Shown one piece after another: positions 1 to 17,556 of a stretch of DNA of 40,445 nucleotides; position 1 is the stretch's first letter; the number at the start of each line of letters is the position of its first letter. The notes under the pieces are model-generated. The model searched no databases, had not been told where the DNA came from, and saw nothing but the letters and a program-made list of their open reading frames with translations. Both the position numbers and the translations under genes were made by a program. The DNA comes from Paratrimastix pyriformis (Eukaryota; Preaxostyla; Paratrimastigidae): NCBI GenBank assembly GCA_027972325.1, contig JAPMOS010000256.1:1-40445 (forward strand). Reading direction: 5' to 3'.

Positions 1-900
<900 letters not shown>

Positions 901-925
901 TGTCGGGAAAAATGGGCGTGCGGAC

Positions 926-1906
926 CGCTGCAGGACGGGGTCGAGAGCGCAGATGATGCGATGCATGTGGGACAGGGCGAAGAGCGAGGGCTGGCCGGGC
1001 CGGAGGGCCGTCGGGAAATCGGGGGGCGGGGTGGCTGCGAGGGAAACATAGATGATGACACAGAGTTGTAAGCGTCATCATTCATCCCGATCATCATTTT
1101 GATCCTCCAATCAACACCCAATCATCATCAACATCAACATCAACATCAACATCATCCAATCATCAACATCACATCATCATCATCCCCATCCAGTCATCAT
1201 CCCCATCCAGTCATCATCATCATCATCATCAATCCTCATCATCCGGTCATCATCATCATCATCAATCATCATCATCATCAATCATCATCATCATCAATCA
1301 TCAATCATCATCATCATCATCATCATCCGCCATGTCGCGTATTGGAGCTCCACACGCTACCCCCTTCTATCTTCTTCTGCACCCTCTTTCTTTCGTCCTG
1401 TCTCTTTCTTCCTTCTCTCTGACTCTGCATCAATCTCTCTCCTGCCATAACTTGGGTTCGGGGTCGGCGAGCGTTTTGGGATGGGGGAGGCTGCGGGACC
1501 TTCAGACGGTTGGTGATAAAGACCGGGGGCTCTCCTTTGGGTTGTGTGCTTCTGTATGTGGCGGCTCTGACGATGGCTGGTCCCCTCCGCTGGCCGGGTG
1601 CTCTGCTACTGCTTGGTCGCGCCTCCAACCCACCGGATCCCTAGGTCTGTCACCATCGTCTGGGAGCCCTGTTTGCCTTTTCCATCTGGGGGGACGCTTG
1701 CTGTCTCTGAGCTCGGGTTGTGTGTCCCTCCCTGTCCTCTTTCTAATGACCGTGCTCTCCGCGCCGAAACTCATTACGAGGCCTGGCCTGACCCAAAATC
1801 CTCACCCAACTCCATCATCCAACTCTATCATCGTGCGCCCACCTGATTCAGCCGTGCATCATTTGATCGACCCCGCTTGTCCGATTGATCAGTCCTTTGC
1901 TTCACA

Positions 1907-1938
<32 letters not shown>

Positions 1939-2542
1939 CCACCACCACAACCATACAACAACAACAACAACATCATCATCATCCAATTCCACGCGACGGA
2001 CCGCCCTCGCCAACGCTGCCAGGAACCGGCGCATTGGGGGGATGCGAGCCTCGATGAAGGGGTTCATCATCATCCTCATCATCCTCATCAACAACATCAT
2101 CATCCTCATCCTCATCATCCAATCATCCAATCATCCAATCAATCATCATCATCCAATCAATCACCATCATTCACCCCTGACGGACCGCCCTCGCCCACGG
2201 CTGCCAGGAACCGGCGCATTGGGGGGATGTGAGCCTCGATGAAGGGATTCATTCCTTATCAACATTATCCGATCATCATCCTCATCATCCTCATCATCAA
2301 CAACAACAGCAGCAGCATCATCATCATCCAATCAATCACCATCACATCAACATCAACATCAACATCATCATCATGACGGACCGCCCTCGCCAACGGCTGC
2401 CAGGAACCGGCGCATTGGGGGGATGTGAGCCTCGATGAAGGGGATCATCAACATCAACATCAACAACAACATCAGCATCCAATCATCAACATCAACATCA
2501 TCCAGTGATCATCATCAAACAACAACAACATCATCATCCAAC

Positions 2543-2595
<53 letters not shown>

Positions 2596-3947
2596 ACATC
2601 ATCAACATCAACAGCAACACATCAACAACAACAACATCATCATCATCATCATCAACAGCAACACATCATCAACATGACGGACCGCCCTCGCCAACGGCTG
2701 CCAGAAACCGGCGCATTGGGGGGATGTGAGCCTCGATGAAGGGATTCATGCCCGTCAGATATTCCTCCTTCTCGCCAAACAGAACCCCATTGGAGATCCC
2801 CTGATGGATGATGGTGTGGAGGAGTAGATAGTGTGGAGGGGATGGTGTGGAGAGTATGAAAGTGATGAAATTGCTTGGAGTATCACATCAAAGAGCCTCG
2901 ATGAAGGGGGTTCATGTCCGTCAGATATTCCTCCTTCTCGCCAAATAGCACCCCGTTGGAGATCCCCTGGTGGATGGGAGGAGGGCGAGGGGGCAGGGGA
3001 TGGGGTGGAGAGTAATGAAATTGATGAAATTGCTTGTCGTGTAACATCACAGAATGTTCATACCCGTCAGGTATTCCTCCTTCTCGCCAAAGAGCACCCC
3101 GTTGGAGATCCCCTGGGGGATGGGTGGTGCGGCGGGGATGGGATGATGCTGATGCTGATGCTGATGCTGATGCTGATGCTGATGCTGATGCTGATGCTGA
3201 TGCTGCTGATGCTGATGCTGATGCTGATGCTGATGATCGGATGATGATGCTGGTGGTGGTGGTGGTGGTGGTGGTGGTGGTGGTGGTGGTGGTGGTGGTG
3301 GTGGTGGTGGTGGTGGTGGTGATGATGATGATGATGATGACTGGATGATGCTGATGCTGATGCTGATGCTGATGCTGATGATGATAATGGGGTGGAGAGT
3401 ATGAAATTGATGAAATTGACTGTAGCGTCACAATCAAATTGTCTCGATGGGATGCCCGTCAGCTATTCCTCCTTCTCGCCCTGATGGATGGGTGGGGGAG
3501 GGGGGAGGGGGGAGGGGACAGGGATGGTGGAGAGGATGGAAGTGATGAAATATCAAACAGCATCCCATTGGAAGATGCCCCCGAAGGATGGGGTGGATGG
3601 TGTGGTATGGGATGATGGATGATAGATATCATTGACTGTAGTGTCACATCAAACAGCACCCCCGCCGGTGGAGAGGCCCTGGTCGGCGGTGGGGGATGGT
3701 GGACGGGGTGGGGTATGAGATGGGGGATCGGTGAATTTGACTGGAGACAGGATGGGCAAGGAGGGGGCAAGGATGGGGGTGTGACCTGCAGCACCAATAC
3801 TTTAGGAGAGCAGCAGCATACACATGATGTCATCATCATCATCATCAACATCAACATCAACATCAACATCAACATCCATTTATCATCATCATCCAATCAA
3901 CATCATCATCATCATCCAATCAACATCATCACCCTCACCATCATCAT

Positions 3948-3978
<31 letters not shown>

Positions 3979-5727
3979 AACAACAACATCATCAACACCA
4001 TGATGACAGGAACAGGAGGGGCAAGGAGGGGCAAGGAGGGGCAAGGATGGGTGTGTGACCTGCAGCACTTTGGAGAGCAGCAGGAGGGAGCGTCGGAAGG
4101 GCTCCAGCTTGGTGTCTGCCGGCAGAATCCCGACATCGATGGGGGTGATGACGGCCGGGTTGAAGAACCTTGGGATGGGACGGGTGATGAGTGGTGAGGG
4201 CAGCGTGACTGTGTCAAACGGGAATGATGATGATGATGACTGGATGATGACTGGATGATGATGATTGGATGATGCCGATGATGATGCCGATGATGATGCC
4301 TGGGTGATGATGCCTGGATGACGATGCATGGATGATGCCAATGATGATGGTGCGTGCATGTGTGGCAGAATCCAAACATCGATGGGGTGATGACGGCCGG
4401 GTTGAAGAACCTTGGGGGTGGTGGTGGTGGGGCGGTGCGGGGACGGAACGTGTGGTGAGGGCAGGTGTGCGTCTGTGTCAGACGGAGAGAAAGACTTGAG
4501 GATGATTGGATGATTGGATGATGCTGATGATGTGGGCCGGTGCGCGTGCTCGTGCGGCGTCAGGAGTGGAGAGTGTGGGATGGGGAGGATGCCATCCCAT
4601 GACCGTGCCCCCTTCCCTCCCCCCCCCCACCTCCATCGACCGACTTGAGAATGATCAGGCCGCCGACAATGGGCAGAGCCCACTCGCGGGCCTCAGGCAT
4701 ATGTCGGGCGCATTCCATGACCAGAGCAGCCGAGGCCCTGATGGTGTTTGTCGATAGTGAGAGGGGGTGATTGAGACGATCGATCGAACCACAGACCGAA
4801 TCGGGTAGGGCATTCGCTCCAGTGAATCTGCCGAGGTGATCAACGTAAAGAGTTCCTCTGAGGCATTCGTGAGGGCAACCATGTTCTGGGCCCGGAGGGC
4901 ATCTTGCATCGGCTAGATTATCATATCAGGTCCGACGAAAATAAAAATGAGTTGTGTGTGATTGCTTAATGTTTTGTTGTCAGACGCAGGATCGACTTCG
5001 TAGCTGATTTTCGGGTCGAGATGTCGCTGGACGAAGGGGCCCACGATCTCGCGAAGATAGGGCTGGCCCACCTCCGCTATCAAAGAGCCGTGAGTTGTGG
5101 GTTGCCACGAACACTACAGACCGAAATGCGCCTGCAGGAACCGGGCGGCCATTCTGTGAGGGAAGTGAAATCTACTAGGAGACGACGCGATGAACGGAGC
5201 AGACCGAGCACGCTCGCGCAGAATTGACGTGGGATCGAGGCGGAACTTCATAAATTCGCCCCAGAGTAAGGCACCAATAAATTTCATCCGCAGATTCATG
5301 ACCACAGGAGGGAGAGCATTCATGAAAGCGTCGACACAACGACCACACATCGAAGCAGGGAGTGATTCGGCGACGCATTGGACAAGGCTAATACATAGAG
5401 AGAATAAGAAACCCCTTGAATGCAACATCAGACTCGGGGTTATCCAGAAAACTTTGAAAGATGCGCTCGAGGTTGCAGGAAAGCAGAGGAAGTTCGGGCC
5501 GCTGCCACGACACCCGGAGCTGCCGGAACTCCGTCAAGGGGCCTTCTTCAGAGGCGTTTGGCTTTTTCAGGTTGGGGGAAAATGGAGCCTTTATTTATCG
5601 TGCTTAGACTTTCGGCCCACCGGGTGGATGAGACTCGTTCAGGCACCATTTTCACGTTTTCCGACGCTTCGGACAGAGGGGAAGGACTACCCACATCATT
5701 TCCAGTATCATTCCACCGTCGCGGCAT
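926..5727 (-). CDS. RasGAP-domain protein, 5' ten exons, continues past the left edge
   Basis: GTPase-activating protein for Ras-like GTPases. Hand model, minus strand exons: 5727-5635, 5588-5434, 5387-5205, 5153-5122, 5076-4997, 4912-4797, 4737-4645, 4168-4060, 2800-2683, 1034-926; all phases join and give about 362 residues. The RasGAP domain runs from about residue 85 to 360: SILRERARMAARF (residues 137-149) sits where the arginine-finger TLFRxNSLA lies; then GQPYLREIVGPF, LPIVGGLIILKFFNPAVITP (the FLRxxxPA region, with Lys251 in place of Arg), LLLLSKVLQGISNGVLFG, TGMNPFIEAHIPPMRRFL and a closing LFALSHMHRIICAL. The arrangement is closest to the neurofibromin/IRA style RasGAP. The ATG at 5727 follows an in-frame stop. 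The first six introns are 45-84 nt; the next are 476, 1259 and 1648 nt and repeat-filled. Exon 5 could instead end at 4986 (GTCTGA donor), but then the frame to exon 6 fails. The last exon leaves in phase 2. Confidence 0.85.
1080..1330. repeat. (ATC)n/(CATCAA)n tract in RasGAP intron 9
   Basis: Degenerate ATC and CATCAA units. The repeat orientation flips relative to the GAT tract on the other side of the 109-nt exon at 1034-926. Confidence 0.9.
1331..1905. other. Unique-looking segment inside RasGAP intron 9, nothing recognised
   Basis: About 575 bases of non-repetitive, pyrimidine-rich sequence between ATC tracts. Short open frames exist on both strands (for example minus 1774-1502) but show no family I know and no paired splice sites. 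RasGAP exons 9 and 10 join in phase without it, so it is not needed as an exon. It could hold a nested small RNA or an old insertion; I see no direct evidence for either. Confidence 0.5.
1995..2067 (-). repeat. Donor-side echo of RasGAP exon 9 (copy 1)
   Basis: Near-identical copy of the 3' end of exon 9 (true exon 2800-2683) with its GTCCGT donor. It encodes the same NPFIEARIPPMRRFLAA stretch but has no acceptor. It lies inside intron 9, separated from the next copy by ATC repeats. Confidence 0.85.
2179..2252 (-). repeat. Donor-side echo of RasGAP exon 9 (copy 2)
   Basis: Second copy of the exon 9 end plus its GTCCGT donor, about 185 bases from copy 1, followed on the minus strand by ATC/CAN repeats. 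No acceptor side. Confidence 0.85.
2375..2444 (-). repeat. Donor-side echo of RasGAP exon 9 (copy 3)
   Basis: Third copy of the exon 9 end plus donor. The fourth occurrence, 2677-2750, is the true exon because only there does the sequence continue into the acceptor half of the exon. Confidence 0.85.
2893..2969 (-). repeat. Acceptor-side echo of RasGAP exon 9 (copy 1)
   Basis: Copy of the first ~77 nt of exon 9 preceded (minus strand) by a CACCAG acceptor, encoding GISNGVLFGEKEEYLT again, but stopping before the donor. It lies in intron 8, upstream of the true exon in the sense of transcription. Confidence 0.85.
3054..3115 (-). repeat. Acceptor-side echo of RasGAP exon 9 (copy 2)
   Basis: Second acceptor-side copy. 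The flanking intron sequence (GAGTATGAAATTGATGAAAT-like) is copied with it, so the duplicated unit is intron plus exon start, about 150 bases. Confidence 0.85.
3144..3320. repeat. (TGATGC)n followed by (GGT)n in RasGAP intron 8
   Basis: A hexanucleotide run of about 15 TGATGC units (one with a slipped CTG) at 3144-3232, then about 24 GGT units at 3250-3322. Two different repeats abut in a few tens of bases. Confidence 0.9.
3441..3702 (-). repeat. Decayed acceptor-side echoes of RasGAP exon 9
   Basis: Three weaker copies at about 3441-3487, 3557-3602 and 3652-3700, recognisable by the CCGTCAG-TATTCCTCC block or by the AACAGC-CCC exon-start block with the same flanking intron phrase. These look like older duplicates of the same unit. 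Confidence 0.65.
3779..3815 (-). repeat. Donor-side echo of RasGAP exon 8
   Basis: Copy of the end of exon 8 (LLLLSKVLQ coding, true exon 4168-4060) with the same GTCACAC donor, followed by CAT repeats. No acceptor. Confidence 0.75.
4365..4420 (-). repeat. Acceptor-side echo of RasGAP exon 8
   Basis: Copy of the start of exon 8 with its CCAAG acceptor, encoding FFNPAVITPIDVWIL, in intron 7. It breaks off within the exon and has no donor, so the frame is lost into GAT repeats. Confidence 0.8.
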
Positions 5728-5863
5728 CGATTCCAGTTTTCATTCCCCGACATCGCCTCCAATTTTGCAATCATACCATTGCCACGAGATAGAAGGGGGT
5801 CGGGGTGGGAGGGTGGCGAAGAGTCGACAGGCTTTACAAAAAAGAAGATACTCCCTCGTCGAG

Positions 5864-6314
5864 TTATTCGTTCATCTTCCGCAGGGAGAGCGCCATCTCA
5901 CGCAAGATGGGCCCCATCTGGGTATCGGCGGCCACAGTATCGAACATCTCGACCGATGCCGGATCGAGTTGTGTGTAGAAGGCCAAAATCTGCGGAGATA
6001 CCTTTTGATGAGACACGAAGGAACCATCATTGCATGCGACAGACATGAGTGGCACCAAGATCGTAACACGAGAAGATATGGGAATGTCCCTTGATGTGGA
6101 TAATCGGACATTCAAGTTGTCCCAGGGCCTCACCTACCGAACGTGTTGTCAGGATAAGAGGCAGCAGAGAGCGGACCAAATTGGAAGGCCGACCGCTTCA
6201 GAGCTGAGATGACCGATGCGAGCTCGGCCTGTTTGGTCGGAGCCTTGGAGCTCTGAATTCTATACAACACAGTGCGGTGAAGGTCGTGACGCCGGGTTGT
6301 TCCAACACGGACAT
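5864..6314 (-). CDS. Small four-exon gene, function unknown (about 104-108 aa)
   Basis: Exons 6314-6291, 6252-6177, 6133-6045 and 6001-5864 (or 5989-5864; two in-phase acceptors 12 nt apart). Introns are 38, 43 and 43-55 nt, with donors GTCACG, GTCCGC and GTCTGT. The product starts MSVLEQPG and ends ILREMALSLRKMNE. It is predicted soluble and helical, with no signal or membrane segment that I can see, and no family I recognise. The joins are supported because all phases close and the coding pieces sit in three different raw frames. It lies 136 bases upstream of the RasGAP start on the same strand and is divergent from PRP31. It could also be read as leader exons of the RasGAP gene, but its in-frame TAA at 5864 argues against that. 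Confidence 0.6.
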
Positions 6315-6615
6315 TGTCTCTCCGAGTTGGTTTAATATAATGCAAATATTTGTGTGAGGATAGATTTTGCCGATTTTGGCAAAGCTTTTTAAAAGTTCAT
6401 TCCGAACGCGGGAAGAAACTCCAGCGCCACAGCAGCACGCCAGCTTTGTTTGATGTGAAGAACAAAAACCACGCTGGCCGATGATAGACTGCCACGACAG
6501 GTCCTGGTGGACATCGGACGGAACGCCTTTCGAGGTTCTGTGGCGTTGTTTTCCCTGCTTCCGGCTCATCGAATGTGTTTCTAGCCAGCACCTGAAACTT
6601 TTTTAAATTCGAATT
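6315..6615. promoter_or_regulatory. Bidirectional intergenic region between the small gene and PRP31
   Basis: About 300 bases separate the divergent ATGs at 6314 (minus) and 6616 (plus). The region is AT-richer than its surroundings, with a TTTAATATAATG stretch near 6332 and TTTTTTAAATTCGAATTATG just before the PRP31 ATG. No defined promoter element can be named; the divergent arrangement implies a shared control region. Confidence 0.5.
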
Positions 6616-13844
<7,229 letters not shown>

Positions 13845-14350
13845 ATCCAAGCGTGTTAATCCCCCCCCCAGAGCCGCCGTGAGATATAATGAATTTGATC
13901 CCCCATCCACCTCCACCTCCCCAGCCCACAAGCCACAACCCACAGCCACCAAACAGGAACCCTGAATTTGAGCGTACTGATCCCCACCCAGAGCCGCTGG
14001 GATACTGAATGAATTTGCGAGCCCGCCCACCTCCACCTCCACCTCCACCTCCACCTCCACCTCCACCTCCCCAGCCCACAGCCCACAGCCCACAGCCCAC
14101 AGCCCACAGCCCACAGCCCACAACCAACAACCCACAGCCCACAGCCACCAAGCAGGAGCCCTGCATCCGATCGTACTGTGCCCAGAGCCGCCGAGCCCTC
14201 CCGCCTCGCCAGCCACAGCCACGGCCACCTCCACCTCTCCAGCCACGGTCACAGCCACCAAGCAGGAGCCCTGCATCCGAGCGTGTTGATCATGTTGATG
14301 AATTTGGCGATGATTCTGCCCACCCAGCCCCCTCAACGCCCCCAACGTAA
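13845..14350 (+). repeat. Echoes of the PRP31 3' coding end
   Basis: The last coding block (CACAGCCACCAAGCAGGAAC, stop TGA at 13842) recurs near 13935-13966, 14140-14164 and 14245-14270. Each is followed by an aging copy of the next 30-60 bases and preceded by CCACCT or CCCACAG repeats. The most distal copy continues into an open tail encoding SPASERVDHVDEFGDDSAHP before a TAA near 14350. That copy may preserve the original C-terminus, in which case the stop at 13842 belongs to a shortened form. Confidence 0.7.
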
Positions 14351-14632
14351 TCCCGCGGGACACTGTCGCATCCACGATGATGTTGTTCGGCGGCGGTGCG
14401 GCTGATCCAACGGCAACGCACGGACTGAATCACCCAGGGGGAACATCCACACTCGGTGTTCTGACGAGTCAGACCCAAAGTGCTGGCTGACCCCCCGGTG
14501 ATCGATCATTTTTTTTCATCCAGTGGTGCGTTGTTGTTTGCTGTGCTTTCTTTCGTCGGTCCCCAAAAAGATGCGCGGCATATCATCATCGTCTTGTTTC
14601 ACTCGAAAAAAGCAGATACGGCGAAATGCAGA
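14351..14632. other. Intergenic gap between PRP31 and the acetyltransferase gene
   Basis: Convergent gap of about 280 bases. A short open stretch (MMLFGGGAADPTATHGLNH, from about 14378) ends at a TGA near 14490 and has no support. No terminator or RNA gene recognised. Confidence 0.5.
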
Positions 14633-15226
14633 TTAATGTTGCAGCCTTTGCTTGTCCTGCCACTCATCCCGCAAAATGCTATATGTGCAAAGGTCGCACA
14701 GGACTCCATTCTTCTTGTAATGCGCACGGCGAGTGCATTCATAGGTCATTCCAACTTTTTGCATCACCCGCCCCGAAGCAGGGTTTGTCCCTAGATGATC
14801 CCCTTCGATGCGTTGCAGGGGGTAATAGGCAAACGCCCACGATATGATGACGTGAAGGGCCTCGGTGCAATAACCATGGCCCCAATATTCTACGCCGAGC
14901 CAGTAGCCCAACCCCGCCGAGTCGTTGGCTTTGTCAAGACCCAACCCGATACAGCCAATCAGAGTGTTGTCATTCTTGAGACGAATGGCAAAATGTGCGC
15001 CGACACCATTCACGAAATTCAGCAAATGGGAAAGAATCCATGCTCGAGAGTATCCAACTGGGTACGGGTGCGGGATACCCGAGGTCGTGCGAGCCACTCG
15101 CTCGTCACTGGCAAGTCGCTCGACTTGGGCGCAATCAGCCAGCGTCATCTCGTTGATGCGAAGACGTGGGGTAATAAGGATGGGCATGGTGACTGGAACG
15201 GTCAGGGTTATCTCCTGTGCACTCAT
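14633..15226 (-). CDS. GNAT-family N-acetyltransferase, RimJ/RimL type, 197 aa
   Basis: Predicted acetyl-CoA dependent N-acetyltransferase of the RimJ/RimL (acetyltransf_3) group; the substrate cannot be read from sequence. The N-terminal strand ITPRLRINEMTLADCAQVER is typical. Motif A follows in GYWLGVEYWGHGYCTEALH, with the acetyl-CoA loop WGHGYCTEA, then ASGRVMQKVGMTYECTRR, a standard C-terminal GNAT block. Length is full for the family. It is uninterrupted by introns, unlike most neighbours, and has no signal peptide. It is head to head with the phosphatase gene, about 120 bases apart. Bacterial-type relatives are common, so transfer is possible, but GC content matches the surroundings. 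Confidence 0.88.
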   Translation of the reverse strand: MSAQEITLTVPVTMPILITPRLRINEMTLADCAQVERLASDERVARTTSGIPHPYPVGYSRAWILSHLLNFVNGVGAHFAIRLKNDNTLIGCIGLGLDKANDSAGLGYWLGVEYWGHGYCTEALHVIISWAFAYYPLQRIEGDHLGTNPASGRVMQKVGMTYECTRRAHYKKNGVLCDLCTYSILRDEWQDKQRLQH

Positions 15227-15345
15227 TTGCGCAGCGCCAAATTCTGAATTTTTATAAAATAGATAAAGAGAGAAGAATCAACCACGAGGGCATCACTTCA
15301 TTCACCCAAAATTTATCCTTTTCTTGGTGTGGCACTTCCCGATCG
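15227..15345. promoter_or_regulatory. Short divergent promoter region
   Basis: The 119 bases between the ATGs of the acetyltransferase (minus) and phosphatase (plus) are AT-rich (TTTTTATAAAATAGATAAAG near 15248). A shared bidirectional promoter is inferred. Confidence 0.5.
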
Positions 15346-16371
15346 ATGCAAAAGGGTTCCTTCGTATCTCGCGTGTTACTGATTCGCCACGGTGACCGGA
15401 CCCCACTTTCTTCGTTTCCCAATTTGCCGTACCCACCGCCCGACAGACCCATGGACGACCCGGCCAAGAGTTTGGGCGTCCTGACAGACCTGGGCCGGAG
15501 CCAGATGTTCCAGTTAGGCAAGGAACAGGCTGCCCAATTCCACAAGTTTCACCCACCCCGAGTGTCCATCCATTCATCGGCCGTGGACCGCTGTGTCGAA
15601 TCGGCTCGTTTTTTCCGGCGCGGCTTCTGCTCCTCCTTTGCAACACAGATCCTCGACCCTGTCCCCGTGAAAACCACGCCCATCCATGCCGATCGGCTGC
15701 TCTTCCCCCAGGGTGATGCCGTCATGCGGACCAAACTCGGCCTGTTTCGGCACGGCCCCACCTGGCGCACGGCCGAACAGCACTGCCGCCCCTTCCTCAA
15801 GCAGATCTCGACACTGACCGGCACCAAGTCCACCCTCTGGGACATCTCCGGGGTCAACACCACCCTGAATTACTACCAGACCCACGGACTGCGGCTCCCC
15901 CCCCAGGTCACACCGGCCTTCATGCACCGGGTCCGGGACATGACCCGCCTCCGGAACGGCCTGCTCTACCCCGTCATTGCAGGCCACGTGGCCCGGCCCC
16001 TGCTGGCCGAGGTCACCCGGCTCCTGGCCCAGGGCGGCTCGCACCCCGGGGCCCATCTGGCGGTGATCCTGCTGCACGATGTCAACCTGCTGGCTCTGCT
16101 GAGCCACCTGGGGCTTGGCCTGCCCCTGCCGCGCATGGGGGCCTGGATGCAGTTCCAGATGCGGGGCATGGTGGGCGGGGCGGGGGCCGGGGCGGTGGGG
16201 GCGGCCGGTCAACATCAACATCAACATCAACATCAACATCAACATGACCGGGGTGGGGGGGTACCAGCCCCCAGGGTGGAGCTCATCGCTGCCGTGGCCC
16301 AGTTCGCACGGCCCCTCCGCGCCTGCATGGGGCTGAAGGAGCTGACCGACAGGGCGGCGGCGACAGCCTGA
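15346..16371 (+). CDS. Histidine acid phosphatase-like protein, 341 aa, intronless
   Basis: Histidine phosphatase superfamily, branch 2 (acid phosphatase/phytase type). The ATG at 15346 places VLLIRHGDRTP at residues 10-20; His15 would be the phosphorylated nucleophile. The proton-donor motif is LLHDVNLLALL in the C-terminal half (HD as in family HD[TV]N). Other family features: VDRCVESARFFRRGF after the RHG block. No signal peptide is visible, so either it is cytosolic or a leader exon is missed; the frame is open back to 15217, but that overlaps the acetyltransferase start. A (CATCAA)n microsatellite near 16208-16245 inserts a His-Gln run in a loop. The 3' half (from 15858) is duplicated at 26718-27231. 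Confidence 0.85.
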   Translation: MQKGSFVSRVLLIRHGDRTPLSSFPNLPYPPPDRPMDDPAKSLGVLTDLGRSQMFQLGKEQAAQFHKFHPPRVSIHSSAVDRCVESARFFRRGFCSSFATQILDPVPVKTTPIHADRLLFPQGDAVMRTKLGLFRHGPTWRTAEQHCRPFLKQISTLTGTKSTLWDISGVNTTLNYYQTHGLRLPPQVTPAFMHRVRDMTRLRNGLLYPVIAGHVARPLLAEVTRLLAQGGSHPGAHLAVILLHDVNLLALLSHLGLGLPLPRMGAWMQFQMRGMVGGAGAGAVGAAGQHQHQHQHQHQHDRGGGVPAPRVELIAAVAQFARPLRACMGLKELTDRAAATA

Positions 16372-17467
<1,096 letters not shown>

Positions 17468-17556
17468 TTTGACACAGATCGGGTCGAGCACGCCGGGGCA
17501 GACCGAACAGAGCTCGTTTGGTCGGCGACGCGCGAGGTTTCGCTGGAGGAACAGAG
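17468..17556 (+). promoter_or_regulatory. Conserved 5' flank of kinase-ARM copy A
   Basis: AGTTTGACACAGATCGGG and the following ~85 bases are nearly identical at 27431-27534 before copy B, while further upstream the two loci differ. Conservation marks a promoter or 5' UTR block. No named element recognised. Confidence 0.55.

Noticed and set aside
5864-6345. Frameshifted pseudogene or sequencing errors upstream of RasGAP
   Set aside because: The frame changes are explained by three short introns with GTC donors and AG acceptors that close phase exactly.
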